From contig NZ_CP029343.1 of assembly GCF_003143515.1 (NCBI RefSeq), forward strand, positions 2,108,001 through 2,172,000: a DNA stretch of 64,000 nucleotides, in the 5' to 3' direction. Shown here piece after piece: positions 30,562-39,641 of this stretch. How positions within the stretch are numbered: position 1 is the first letter of the stretch; the number at the start of each line of letters is the position of its first letter. The notes beneath the pieces were generated by a model that had not been told where the DNA came from, did not search any database, and saw only the letters and a list, made by a program, of their open reading frames with translations. The stretch comes from Massilia oculi. GTDB lineage: Bacteria; Pseudomonadota; Gammaproteobacteria; Burkholderiales; Burkholderiaceae_D. A program made the translations under genes and the position numbers.

Positions 30562-31326
30562 CTACCCCGGCAGTCCATCGACGAACACCTTCAGTTCTCC
30601 GGGGGCGAAATGGGTCCACTCCTCGTTCGTGGTCAGCGGTTCGGTGACGATGATCGCGACCCGGTCGTCGGGCGTGGTCACCTGCGAAAAATCGACCGAC
30701 AGGTCTTCGTCGGACAGGCAGGCCGTCACGAACGGATACTTGCGCACCACGTAGCACAGCTTGGTCGAACAATGGGTGAACAGCGCGGTGCCGTCGGACA
30801 GCATCATGTTGAAGGTGCCGTGCGCGGCGATGCCGGGAATGACGCGTTCGAGCAGGCCGCGCAAGGCCTCGCGGCTGGGCGCCGTGTCGCCGAATTCGCG
30901 GCGCATGCTTTGCAGCAGATAGCAGAAAGCCAGTTCGCTGTCGGTGGTGCCGACCGGACGATAGGGCCCGTCGAGCACCGGCGCGAAATCCTTGAGGTCG
31001 CCGTTATGGGCGAACACCCAGTAGCGGCCCCACAGCTCGCGCACGAAGGGATGGCAGTTTTCCAGCGCCACGTGGCCGACGGTGGCCTTGCGGATGTGGG
31101 CGATGACGTTGGTCGATTTGATCGGATAACGCTTGATCAGTTCGGCGATCGGCGAGGCGATGGCGGCCTGGTGATCGACGAAATGGCGTACGCCGCTGCC
31201 TTCGAAGAAAGCGATTCCCCAGCCGTCATGGTGGGTGTCGGTGCGGCCGCCGCGGTGGGCGAAGCCGGTAAAAGAGAAGACAATGTCGGTAGGGACATTG
31301 CAGTTCATTCCGAGGAGCTGGCACAT
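30562..31326 (-). CDS. Class II glutamine amidotransferase (YafJ-like)
   Basis: The product has 254 residues with the N-terminal nucleophile Cys2 (MCQLLGMNCN) exposed after Met removal. The GATase class II fold shows HRGGRTDTHHDGWG, AHIRKATVG and FAHNGDL. No synthase domain follows, as in the YafJ/GAT_4 family. YafJ proteins have been linked to removal of reactive or modified glutamine-like compounds, but the substrate here is unknown. Confidence 0.88.
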   Translation of the reverse strand: MCQLLGMNCNVPTDIVFSFTGFAHRGGRTDTHHDGWGIAFFEGSGVRHFVDHQAAIASPIAELIKRYPIKSTNVIAHIRKATVGHVALENCHPFVRELWGRYWVFAHNGDLKDFAPVLDGPYRPVGTTDSELAFCYLLQSMRREFGDTAPSREALRGLLERVIPGIAAHGTFNMMLSDGTALFTHCSTKLCYVVRKYPFVTACLSDEDLSVDFSQVTTPDDRVAIIVTEPLTTNEEWTHFAPGELKVFVDGLPG

Positions 31327-31349
31327 GGGCGCAGCTTACCACGCCGGAT

Positions 31350-31386
31350 AAAAGAAGCGCCATCGCCCGCTGGTGGCAATGGCGCT
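31350..31386 (-). terminator. Terminator of the DUF3567 gene
   Basis: On the minus strand AGCGCCAT-x-GC pairs with GC-x-ATGGCGCT (one mismatch) and is followed by TCTTTT, about 48 bases after the DUF3567 stop. Confidence 0.65.
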
Positions 31387-31433
31387 CGGGGACTTCAGCG
31401 CAGCAGACCGGTACGACGGTTCAAGGCAGGCGC

Positions 31434-31691
31434 TCAATGAAGAACGACTGGCTGGCTCATCAGGGTGTCATACGAGCCCAGGAAGTCGTCGATTTCTTCC
31501 ATGGTGGGTTCGCTGGCAATCAGGTTGTTGACGTCGCGCCGGAACGATTGCGCGAGGCGGCCGCCGATGAAGGCCTCGCGACGGCCGGCCTTGTCGACGA
31601 TCTCGAAGCCGCCAAATCGCAGCGCTTCGAGTTCACGGTCGACGCCGAACTCGACGACGCTGTACTGTTCGCTGTTATAGATCATGTTCAT
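31434..31691 (-). CDS. DUF3567 domain-containing protein
   Basis: The product has 85 residues. It starts MNMIYNSEQYSVVEF and ends with the acidic EEIDDFLGSYDTLM block, typical of the betaproteobacterial DUF3567 family. The function is unknown. AAGGAG lies before the ATG. It is flanked by gaps of about 110 bases and has its own terminator, so it is likely transcribed alone. Confidence 0.82.
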   Translation of the reverse strand: MNMIYNSEQYSVVEFGVDRELEALRFGGFEIVDKAGRREAFIGGRLAQSFRRDVNNLIASEPTMEEIDDFLGSYDTLMSQPVVLH

Positions 31692-31808
31692 GATGACTCC
31701 TTCGATCAGAAATTAGTGCAACCCTGCCGCATGGCGGCGTACGGCAGGCTGTTCACTTCGCTTCAGAGGTGGGGCTGTCCGAACCGATTTCAAGTCCGTC
31801 AAGTGCCG

Positions 31809-32216
31809 TCAGGCGTGGACGGTGGGGTTCAGTGCCAACAGCTGATCGTATGGCGGCGCTGCAAGCCACGATCGCAACTGATCAAGGTGTTCGCTGCTCG
31901 CCAGGCCGAGGAACAGGCGTCCCGGGCGTTGGCGCAGCAGGCGATTCAATGTTACACGCAAAACGAGATTGCCGTCGCAGCACAAGCAACCCGGCGCGAT
32001 GCGCACCACCTGCAGGCCGGGTCCCGTTTCCAGCGGCGTGGCGGCCACGCCCAGGCCTTCGAGGATGACGGCGCTGAACTCTGGAGACGCGGTGTCGCCG
32101 GGGCCGGGAGCAGCAGAGGAAACGACAGCGGAAGGATTGGCAAGCAGCGCCGCGATCGCCTGTTCGCGTGCGGCGGCGCTGGCCCCAACGACGAGGAAGG
32201 TGGCCGCGCGGGCCAT
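31809..32216 (-). CDS. COG0523/CobW-like protein without P-loop
   Basis: The product has 135 residues. The motif GCLCCDGNLVLRVTLNRLL (C77-x-C79-C80) followed by RLFLGLAS resembles the metal-binding C-x-C-C motif and following strand of COG0523 metallochaperone GTPases. The nucleotide loop is absent: GASAAAREQA stands where GxxGxGKT would be, and the C-terminal half is missing. Its ATG overlaps the last base of the ntrX stop (TGATG), so it is cotranslated with the two-component genes. It may bind metal without GTPase activity. Confidence 0.65.
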   Translation of the reverse strand: MARAATFLVVGASAAAREQAIAALLANPSAVVSSAAPGPGDTASPEFSAVILEGLGVAATPLETGPGLQVVRIAPGCLCCDGNLVLRVTLNRLLRQRPGRLFLGLASSEHLDQLRSWLAAPPYDQLLALNPTVHA

Positions 32217-32971
32217 CAGCCCCCTTTCTTGGCGAGCTTGCCCGGTTCGACGCCGAGCTGCTTGAGCTTGCGGTACAGGTGGGTGCGCTCAAGGCCGGTC
32301 TTCTCGGCCACGCGCGTCATGCTGCCGCCTTCGCGGCCCAGGTGGTGCTCGAAGTACATGCGCTCGAAGGCGTCGCGCGCCTCGCGCAGCGGCAGGTCGA
32401 ACGACAGCGTATAGCCGGTGCCCTCGCCCTGCGACACGGCATGGACCATGCGTGAACCGTTGGTCATGCCGACGCCGGGGCCGGGCTGCACGCCCGGCGG
32501 CGCGAACATCGGCGCGCTGGGGGCGGCGATGGCGGCGTCGCTCGTCACCGGCGGCGCGCTCGGCGCGATCGGACGCGGTGGCGCCATCGGTGCGCGCGCC
32601 ACCTCTTGCGCGCGCGTCAGGCCCTGCTGGACCGCCTTGAGCAGCTTTTGCAGGGCAATCGGCTTTTCGAGGAAATTCAGAGCGCCGATGCGGGTCGCCT
32701 CGACCGCCGTGTCGATGGTCGCATGGCCCGACATCATGATGACCGGCATGGTCAACATGCCGTCGCGCTGCCATTCCTTGAGCAGCGTCACGCCGTCGGT
32801 ATCCGGCATCCAGATGTCGAGCAACACCAGGTCTGGCGTCGCGGCCGCACGCGCCTCGCGCGCCTGCTGCGCGTTCTCGGCCAGGGTGATGGCATGGCCT
32901 TCGTCACCGAGAATCTCCGACAGGAGTTCCCGGATGCCCATTTCATCGTCAACTACGAGTATGTTCGCCAT
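32216..32971 (-). CDS. ntrX: Response regulator, NtrX-like without AAA+ domain
   Basis: The product has 251 residues. An N-terminal receiver with phospho-acceptor D52 (LLDIWMPDTDG), acidic DDE at 8-10 and the Lys of EKPI is followed by an Ala/Pro-rich linker (about 125-175) and a Fis-type helix-turn-helix at the C-terminus (TRVAEKTGLERTHLYRKLKQLG). The central sigma-54 ATPase of classical NtrX is missing, so it cannot drive sigma-54 promoters by the usual route. AGGAAGG precedes the ATG. It lies 60 bases after its kinase gene ntrY. Confidence 0.85.
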   Translation of the reverse strand: MANILVVDDEMGIRELLSEILGDEGHAITLAENAQQAREARAAATPDLVLLDIWMPDTDGVTLLKEWQRDGMLTMPVIMMSGHATIDTAVEATRIGALNFLEKPIALQKLLKAVQQGLTRAQEVARAPMAPPRPIAPSAPPVTSDAAIAAPSAPMFAPPGVQPGPGVGMTNGSRMVHAVSQGEGTGYTLSFDLPLREARDAFERMYFEHHLGREGGSMTRVAEKTGLERTHLYRKLKQLGVEPGKLAKKGG

Positions 32972-33031
32972 CGTTTCTACCTTCCTGATCTTCTACCCGT
33001 CACGTGTGCAATTTTATAAGTTTTTTTGCAC

Positions 33032-35350
33032 TTAAGCCAAGTTTGCTGATGGGGCCGAGTTTTGAGATAACTTTAGCAGCAAAATGGAGACTGCCGCGCC
33101 AGCTCCATCTGTACGGTTGCCGACGTCGATCCGCCCCCCGTGCTCGTCCACGATTTTCTTGACCATGGGCAGGCCGAGGCCGGTGCCGCGGGCCTTGGTG
33201 GTGACATACGGTTCGAAGGCGCGCGCCAGGATGCGCGGCGCGAAACCGGGGCCGTTGTCGACGATCGCCAGGCGCACCGCGGTGCCCGCGAGTCCGTCGG
33301 CGCCGGTGTAGTGGATCGCCTCGGTGCTCACGTCCACGCGCGGCGAAGGCGCGTCCGGGCCGCGGTCGACCAGCGCATCCTGGGCGTTCTGCACCAGGTT
33401 GTGGATCACCTGGCGCAGCTGGGTGGCGTCGCCCATCACGCGCGGCAGGTTCGGCGCCAGGCTGGCATGGATCACGTCGTGGCCGTCCTCGGCCAGGTAG
33501 AGGTTCAGGATTTCCTCGATCAGGCCATTCAGGTCGAGCGGCTCGAGCATCGCCGGCGGCGTGCGCGCATAGTCGCGGAAGTCGTCGACCATGCGCTTCA
33601 TGGCGTCGACCTGGTTGACGATGGTGGTGGTGCCGCGCTTGAGCAGCTCGGCCTCTTTCGGCGGCAGGCTGTCCTCGAGCTTCATCTGCATGCGCTCGGC
33701 CGCCAGCTGGATCGGCGTGAGCGGGTTCTTGATCTCGTGCGCCAGGCGCCGCGCCACCTCGCCCCAGGCCACCGAGCGCTGGGCCGTGATCACGTCCGAG
33801 ATATCGTCGAACACGACGATGAAGCCGCTGTCGGCGCCCACCGGCAGGCGCGAGCCGCGCGCCAGCAGCACCAGGTCGTGGTCGTGTTCTTCGCCGGTGC
33901 CGCGGCGCGGGATCTCGATCTGCTGCTGCCAGTGGGCGCGCTTGCGCCGCTCGGCCGCCGAGTGCGCGCTCTGGGCCGAGAAGGCGCGCGTGATGCAGTT
34001 CGAGAAGTGTTCCAGGCCGGGGATCCGGGCCAGCGGTCCGGCCATCGCGCCGGGTTCCACCTGCAGGATGCGGTAGGCGGCATCGTTCGAGTTCACCACC
34101 AGTCCCTCGGCGTCGAGCACGATCACACCGGCCGACATATTGGCCAGCACCGACTCCAGGTGGGCCTTGGCGCTTTGCAGCGCGGCGCGGTTGCGTTCGA
34201 CCGCGCTCCTGGCCTCGAACAGCTGGCCGGTCATGGCATTGAACGATTGCGTCAGCGTGCCCAGTTCGTCCTTCGTCTGGACGATCGGCCTGGGCGACAG
34301 GTCGCCTTCGGCCACCGCCTGCGTGCCCTCGGCCAGCACCAGGAGCGGCTGCGCCAGGTTGCTGGCGATGAGGAAGGCGCTGCCGACGGCGCCGAAGATC
34401 GCCAGCAGCAGGGTCAGCGACAGCATCCCGATATACATCTTGCGCAGGCCGGTGCGCGCCTCCAGGCGCAGCCGGTATTCGCTGTAGGCCGAGCGCAGCA
34501 CCTCGGCGTTCGAGGCCAGGTTGACCGGCACCGACTGCAGCAGCTGCAGGTAGCGCTGCGGCGCGCCGGGCGGCTCGGGCACGGCCAGCACCACGCGCAG
34601 GCGCAGGCCGGTGACGGCGTCGAGCGCGCTCGAGACGCCATCGAGCCCCTCCTCGCTCAGGTCGCGGTCGACGCCGCCCTCGGCCAGCGCATACCCGCCC
34701 GGCATGGCCGCGCTCTTCAGCATGCGTTCGTTGGGTACGTCGGCCGCGAGGTTGGCGCCACGGTCTTCCAGCGCCGCGGCCAGCACCGCGCCCTTCTCGT
34801 CGACCAGCATCGCGCTCTGCAGGCCGGTGGTGTCGGCCAGCAGGCGCGCCAGCACCGGCTGCGCGCTCATGTCGCCCTGCCCGGCCAGGGTCGCGGCGGC
34901 GGTCTGCGCGGTCGCGCCCAGTTCGGCCAGCGATTCGTCGAGCGCGGCGCGGCCCAGGTTCAGGCCCGACTCGATCGCGGACTCGATCTTGACGTCGAAC
35001 CAGGAATCGATCGAATGCGAGACGAACTGCACCGACACGATGAAGATCACCAGACCGGGCAGGATGCCGATGCCGGCGAACAGCAGCACCAGTCTCGCCA
35101 TCAGGCGCGAGCCGAACTTGCCGGCCTTGTAGCGCGAATACAGGCGGCCGAGGGCGACCGCGACGAAGATCAGCAGCAGGAAGGCCACCGTGCCGTTCAG
35201 GCCGATCAGCCAGGCGTAGTAGCGGCCGAGGAATTCCGAATTGGCCGAGGCCGAGGCGAGCAGGAACAGCAGGATGGACACCACGGCTGCGCCCACGACG
35301 AGGGCGTAGCGCAAGACCTGGTTGACCGGTCTACTCTGCACGATAGACAA
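33032..35350 (-). CDS. ntrY: Sensor histidine kinase NtrY
   Basis: The product has 772 residues. Several N-terminal membrane segments (about 15-35, 47-68 and 87-107) are followed by a periplasmic sensing region, a further segment near residue 320, HAMP, PAS (ANMSAGVIVLDAEGLVVNSND), HisKA with H538 in LAHEIKNPLTP, and HATPase_c with NLVQNAQDAL, DNGPGF and GTGLGLPM. It is the nitrogen- or redox-linked NtrY type. The start overlaps the end of the DUF4390 gene by 20 bases. Confidence 0.92.
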   Translation of the reverse strand: MSIVQSRPVNQVLRYALVVGAAVVSILLFLLASASANSEFLGRYYAWLIGLNGTVAFLLLIFVAVALGRLYSRYKAGKFGSRLMARLVLLFAGIGILPGLVIFIVSVQFVSHSIDSWFDVKIESAIESGLNLGRAALDESLAELGATAQTAAATLAGQGDMSAQPVLARLLADTTGLQSAMLVDEKGAVLAAALEDRGANLAADVPNERMLKSAAMPGGYALAEGGVDRDLSEEGLDGVSSALDAVTGLRLRVVLAVPEPPGAPQRYLQLLQSVPVNLASNAEVLRSAYSEYRLRLEARTGLRKMYIGMLSLTLLLAIFGAVGSAFLIASNLAQPLLVLAEGTQAVAEGDLSPRPIVQTKDELGTLTQSFNAMTGQLFEARSAVERNRAALQSAKAHLESVLANMSAGVIVLDAEGLVVNSNDAAYRILQVEPGAMAGPLARIPGLEHFSNCITRAFSAQSAHSAAERRKRAHWQQQIEIPRRGTGEEHDHDLVLLARGSRLPVGADSGFIVVFDDISDVITAQRSVAWGEVARRLAHEIKNPLTPIQLAAERMQMKLEDSLPPKEAELLKRGTTTIVNQVDAMKRMVDDFRDYARTPPAMLEPLDLNGLIEEILNLYLAEDGHDVIHASLAPNLPRVMGDATQLRQVIHNLVQNAQDALVDRGPDAPSPRVDVSTEAIHYTGADGLAGTAVRLAIVDNGPGFAPRILARAFEPYVTTKARGTGLGLPMVKKIVDEHGGRIDVGNRTDGAGAAVSILLLKLSQNSAPSANLA

Positions 35351-35906
35351 AGGTCTTCCGGCTGGACGTCAGGCGCCAGTCGGAGTCGTTGAAGGCGTTG
35401 ACCTGCAGGGGTTTTTGCAGGTATTCGCGGTCCATGTACATGCGCAGCGAGACTTCATACTCTTCGCCCGGCTTGAGCTTGCCCTTGGGCGCGATCAGCC
35501 AGCGGGTCGGCCGGCGCACCATGAACATCGCATCCTCGAAGGTCTGGAAGCGCTCCTGGAAGGAGCCGACCACCGTCACGTAATACTGGCGCGTCAGCAC
35601 GTCATAGGAAATGCGGATGGTGCGCTTGGCGGACACCGCCCGCTCGTCGCGCCACCACCAGCGCGGCCGCACCAGCTCGATCTCGGTGGTGAAATGCAGC
35701 TGCACGCCGTGCTGGAGCGCATCCCGCAGGCCGCTATTGAGCTCGAAATCGTAGACCGTGTTGAGCCGGTAGCCGTCGTCGCTCGCTTCGATCGCGGCGC
35801 GGCTGATCTCGATCCCGTCGGCCGCCTGCGCCGGTACCCACGCACCAACGCACGCAAGCGCCAGCAGCAGCTGGCAGGCGAGGAGGCGTAAAAGTCGTAA
35901 CGTCAC
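35331..35906 (-). CDS. DUF4390 domain-containing exported protein
   Basis: The product has 191 residues with a signal peptide (LLACQLLLALACVGAW, cleavage near AQA-AD). It matches DUF4390, a family found between rsmB and ntrY in betaproteobacteria; role unknown. The start codon is GTG at 35906. It overlaps ntrY by 20 bases and follows rsmB by 43 bases, so the four genes from rsmB to ntrX likely form one transcript. Confidence 0.85.
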   Translation of the reverse strand: MTLRLLRLLACQLLLALACVGAWVPAQAADGIEISRAAIEASDDGYRLNTVYDFELNSGLRDALQHGVQLHFTTEIELVRPRWWWRDERAVSAKRTIRISYDVLTRQYYVTVVGSFQERFQTFEDAMFMVRRPTRWLIAPKGKLKPGEEYEVSLRMYMDREYLQKPLQVNAFNDSDWRLTSSRKTFVYRAE

Positions 35907-35949
35907 GGGTGAGCCGGGGCCTTAAAAAATGCGCGTAGTGTAAAAGAAC

Positions 35950-37557
35950 TTACGCCGCTTTCTTCTGGAACAGGGCGTAGAACAAACCGTCATGATCCTG
36001 TCCGGCGCCGCCGAGCGGCAGGAGTTGGCCCGGCGCATCGAGGCGGACTGCGTCGTGGCGAGCCGCGAAAGCGGCTGCCTGCGCCTCCGATTCCTGGGGC
36101 CAGAGCGAACATGTCACGAACAGCAATTTACCATCGGGCAGCAACATCTGCCAAAGATTGTCGAGTATTTTGGAAGAAAGTGTTGCAAGTTGGGATGTAT
36201 CCGACTTGCGGCGCAGCCAGCGGATATCCGGGTGGCGGCGCACGATGCCCGAGGCGGTGCACGGCACGTCGGCCAGGATACGATCGTATTGACGGCCATC
36301 CCACCAATCGCGGCTGCCGGCGTCGGCCGCCAGCAGGGTCGCGTCCAGGCCCAGGCGGCCCAGGTTGTCGCCCACGCGCGCCAGGCGCGCCGGGTCGGCG
36401 TCGACCGAAGTCAGCTGCACGTCGGCCGTCTCGAGGATGTGGCCGCTCTTGCCGCCGGGGGCGGCGCAGGCGTCCAGCACGCGCATGCCGTCCTTCAGGT
36501 CGAGCAGCGGCGCGGCCAGCTGGGCGCCGGCGTCCTGCACCGACACCACGCCATCGGCGAAGCCCGGGATCTGGGCCACGTTGATGGCCTGGGCCAGGCG
36601 CACCGCATCCGGCCCCACCTGTTCGGCCTGCAGGCCGGCGTCGTGCAGGGTGCGCAGATAGGCGGCGACGTCAAGCTTGCGGCGGTTGACGCGCAAGGTC
36701 AGCGGCGGATGGACGTTGCCGGCCTCGAGCACGGCTTCCCAGTCGCGCGGATAGGCCGCGCGCATGGTGTCGATCCACCACTGCGGATAATTGAAACGCG
36801 CCAGCGGCTCGCGCAGGGCCTGCGCGACCAGCGCTTCGCGCTCGCGCAGGAAGCGCCGCAGCACGGCATTGACCATGGCCTTGGCATGGGCGAAATCGGG
36901 ATGGGCGGCGGCCGCGCTGACGGCCTGGTCGACCACGGTGAAGGCTTCATAGGGGGCGGCCTGGCCCTCGGGCGGATCGAGCAGGCTCAGGGCCGCGCAC
37001 AGCAGGCCGCCCAGCATCGGCGGCTCGGGCGCCTTGCTCGTCATCAGGCCCAGCAGGGTCTCGCTGCGCCCCAGCTGGCGCATGGTGCGGTAGGCGATGT
37101 CCTGGATCGCGCCGCGCGCCTGCGGGGTGGCGTCGTAGGCGGCGAAGACGACAGCCAGGGCCTGCGGCAGCGCACTGCCGCCGCGCACGCGCGCCACGGC
37201 GCTGGCGGCGCCCAGCAGCGCCAGGGCCAGCGAATCGGACTTGAGGTCGGGACGGTAGTCGCGCTGTGGCGCGACTTTCACTTCGTGGCTCTGGCGCAGC
37301 CGGGGTTCCTCGCGCGCCGGGCGCGACTGGCCCGGGAAGTCGCCGCCCTGCACCCGCGGCGGCTTGCCGACCGGACGGCTGTCGGGGTTGGCCGGACGCG
37401 GCTGGCCAGATGCCGCCGGTCCTGGTTTGCCGCTGCCACGACCCGCGGCGCCCTGGCCGCCCTGCCCCGGATTGCGGCCGACCGCGCCACGGGCGCGCCG
37501 GTCGGCGGCGGGCCTGGCCTTGGGTTTCAGGGTGAGCGTTGGACGCTTGTCAGTCAT
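35950..37557 (-). CDS. rsmB: 16S rRNA (cytosine(967)-C(5))-methyltransferase RsmB
   Basis: The product has 535 residues, about 100 more than E. coli RsmB (429). The extra length is an N-terminal tail (1 to about 100) rich in Arg, Gly, Pro and Lys, probably disordered and RNA-binding. Then come a NusB-like RNA-binding domain and the SAM-dependent domain: DACAAPGGK, and two cysteines, C433 in DVPCTASG and C483 in FVTCSLWP. By family knowledge the TCS cysteine is the nucleophile. The product modifies C967 of 16S rRNA. Confidence 0.93.
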   Translation of the reverse strand: MTDKRPTLTLKPKARPAADRRARGAVGRNPGQGGQGAAGRGSGKPGPAASGQPRPANPDSRPVGKPPRVQGGDFPGQSRPAREEPRLRQSHEVKVAPQRDYRPDLKSDSLALALLGAASAVARVRGGSALPQALAVVFAAYDATPQARGAIQDIAYRTMRQLGRSETLLGLMTSKAPEPPMLGGLLCAALSLLDPPEGQAAPYEAFTVVDQAVSAAAAHPDFAHAKAMVNAVLRRFLREREALVAQALREPLARFNYPQWWIDTMRAAYPRDWEAVLEAGNVHPPLTLRVNRRKLDVAAYLRTLHDAGLQAEQVGPDAVRLAQAINVAQIPGFADGVVSVQDAGAQLAAPLLDLKDGMRVLDACAAPGGKSGHILETADVQLTSVDADPARLARVGDNLGRLGLDATLLAADAGSRDWWDGRQYDRILADVPCTASGIVRRHPDIRWLRRKSDTSQLATLSSKILDNLWQMLLPDGKLLFVTCSLWPQESEAQAAAFAARHDAVRLDAPGQLLPLGGAGQDHDGLFYALFQKKAA

Positions 37558-37681
37558 GGCGAATAAAATGTTGCGAAAATGGGCTCTTATTGTAACGGTT
37601 ATGCCTTTGGCGACGCTTAATATGGTTGTTGAACCGCCAATCGCGAACGCCGTGGCCAGCCAAAGCGTGGCGTCAAACTAG

Positions 37682-37687
37682 TATAAT
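37682..37687 (+). promoter_or_regulatory. Putative -10 box of argS
   Basis: TATAAT preceded by CTAG lies 65 bases before the argS ATG. No convincing -35 is seen, so the call is weak. Confidence 0.4.
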
Positions 37688-37752
37688 GTGCGCTGTTTGC
37701 CTGCTTTTCGGGCGCCGTCCATATTAGTAGCACCTTATTTCCGACCATTCCC

Positions 37753-39465
37753 ATGCTCGCCCAACAAAAACAACAAATCGTTGCCCTGTTCCAGGCAGCC
37801 CTCGCCCCGATCGTCGCCGGCACCGACCTGGCCCCCAATGTGGTGCTGGAGCGCCCGCGCGATCCCTCGCACGGCGACATCGCCTGCAATATCGCCATGC
37901 AGCTGGCCAAGCCGCTCAAGACCAATCCGCGTGAACTGGCCACCCGCCTGGTCGCCGCGCTGCAGGCCGAACCGGGCGCGCAGGGCCTGATCGAATCGCT
38001 TGATATTGCCGGCCCCGGCTTCATCAACCTGCGCGTGGCCGCCGCCGCCAAGCAGTCGGTGGTGCGCAATGTGCTCGAGCAGGGTGAAGCGTTCGGCCGC
38101 GCCAGCGAAGCCAGCGGCCACCATGCGATCATCGAATTCGTCTCGGCCAACCCGACCGGTCCGCTGCACGTCGGCCACGGCCGCCAGGCCGCGCTGGGCG
38201 ATGCGCTGTCGTCGCTGTTCGAATCGCAGGGCATCGAAGTGACCCGCGAGTTCTACTACAACGACGCCGGCGTGCAGATCGCCACCCTGGCCACCTCGGT
38301 GCAGGCGCGCGCGCGCGGCTTCAAGCCGGGCGACGCCGAATGGCCTGAGTCGGCCTATAACGGCGACTACATCGCCGATATCGCGGCCGACTTCCTGGCC
38401 AGGAAGACCGTGTCGGCCAGCGACGGCGCACCGGCCACCGCCAGCGGCGACGTGAACGACATCGAATCGATCCGCCGCTTCGCCGTCACCTACCTGCGCA
38501 ACGAGCAGGACCAGGACCTGCAGGCGTTTGGCGTCAAGTTCGACAATTATTATCTCGAATCGTCGCTGTACGCCGACGGCAAGGTCGAGGCGGCGGTGCA
38601 GGCCCTGGTGGATGCCGGCAAGACCTATGAAGACGGCGGCGCCCTGTGGCTCAAGACCACCGACTACGGCGACGACAAGGACCGCGTGATGCGCAAGTCC
38701 GACGGCACCTATACCTATTTCGTGCCCGACGTCGCCTATCACATCCAGAAATTCCGCCGCGGCTTCGACCAGGCGATCAACATCCAGGGCAGCGACCACC
38801 ACGGCACCATCGCGCGCGTGCGCGCCGGCCTGCAGGCGGTGAACATCGGCATCCCGCAGGGCTATCCCGACTACGTGCTGCACAAGATGGTCACCGTGAT
38901 GAAGAACGGCGAAGAGGTCAAGATCTCCAAGCGCGCCGGCTCCTACGTCACCGTGCGCGACCTGATCGAATGGTCGGGCAATGGCGACGTCACGCGCGGC
39001 CGCGACGCGGTGCGTTTCTTCCTGATTTCGCGCAAGGCCGACACCGAGTTCGTGTTCGACGTTGACGTCGCCCTCGCGACCAACGACGAGAATCCGGTCT
39101 ACTACGTCCAGTACGCCCACGCGCGCATCTGCTCGGCGCTGGCCAACTGGGGCGGCGACGTCGCCAGCCTGGCCAGGGTCGACCTGTCGCCGCTGACCGA
39201 ATCGCACGAGTCGCAGCTGCTGGCCAAGCTGGCGGCCTACCCCGAGATGCTGCAGCGCGCCCAGGCAGAACTCGGCCCGCACCAGGTCGCGTTCTACCTG
39301 CGCGAACTGGCCGGCGAGCTGCACAGCTACTACTTCGCGCACAAGTGGCTGCTCGACGACGACGAGTCGCTCAAGCTGGCCCGCCTGGCGCTGGCCGCCG
39401 CCACCCGCCAGGTGCTGCGCAACGGCCTGGCCCTGATCGGCGTCTCGGCGCCGGACAAGATGTGA
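37753..39465 (+). CDS. argS: Arginyl-tRNA synthetase
   Basis: It charges tRNA-Arg. The product has 570 residues. The HIGH motif is HVGHGRQ within [14 protein letters not shown]. The KMSKS motif is degenerate ([10 protein letters not shown]), as is known for several ArgRS. The N-terminal Add-1 domain and the C-terminal anticodon-binding domain are present, the latter ending [16 protein letters not shown]. Immediately after the stop codon a nested hairpin element begins (39466-39587). Confidence 0.96.
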   Translation: MLAQQKQQIVALFQAALAPIVAGTDLAPNVVLERPRDPSHGDIACNIAMQLAKPLKTNPRELATRLVAALQAEPGAQGLIESLDIAGPGFINLRVAAAAKQSVVRNVLEQGEAFGRASEASGHHAIIEFVSANPTGPLHVGHGRQAALGDALSSLFESQGIEVTREFYYNDAGVQIATLATSVQARARGFKPGDAEWPESAYNGDYIADIAADFLARKTVSASDGAPATASGDVNDIESIRRFAVTYLRNEQDQDLQAFGVKFDNYYLESSLYADGKVEAAVQALVDAGKTYEDGGALWLKTTDYGDDKDRVMRKSDGTYTYFVPDVAYHIQKFRRGFDQAINIQGSDHHGTIARVRAGLQAVNIGIPQGYPDYVLHKMVTVMKNGEEVKISKRAGSYVTVRDLIEWSGNGDVTRGRDAVRFFLISRKADTEFVFDVDVALATNDENPVYYVQYAHARICSALANWGGDVASLARVDLSPLTESHESQLLAKLAAYPEMLQRAQAELGPHQVAFYLRELAGELHSYYFAHKWLLDDDESLKLARLALAAATRQVLRNGLALIGVSAPDKM

Positions 39466-39587
39466 AGGGCGCCTCGAAAAACCGTCGCGAGCGGCAGCAG
39501 TTTCGGTCGAGAAGCGCAACCGTACGGCCGTACGGTGAGCACCGCAGACCGAAACTGCAACGCGCAGCAGGTTTTTCGAAGTGCCCT
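39466..39587. repeat. Nested palindromic element after argS (122 bp)
   Basis: Three concentric inverted arms are visible: outer 39466-39483 with 39570-39587 (two G-T or A-C type differences), middle 39497-39507 with 39548-39558 (11 bp exact), and a perfect 18-bp palindrome ACCGTACGGCCGTACGGT at the centre (39519-39536). It starts at the base after the argS stop. It can fold into one long cruciform, and it has the look of an interspersed repeat family. It may also limit transcription into the SPOR gene. Confidence 0.75.
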
Positions 39588-39641
39588 AAAGCGCAGGCAG
39601 TACCGGAACCGAAGCCCAACGTATCGTCACCAGAAAGCGTC

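Noticed and set aside
38931..38970. Loss of the KMSKS motif in ArgS as an unusual feature
   Set aside because: Degenerate KMSKS is known in many arginyl-tRNA synthetases, so it does not indicate a defect.
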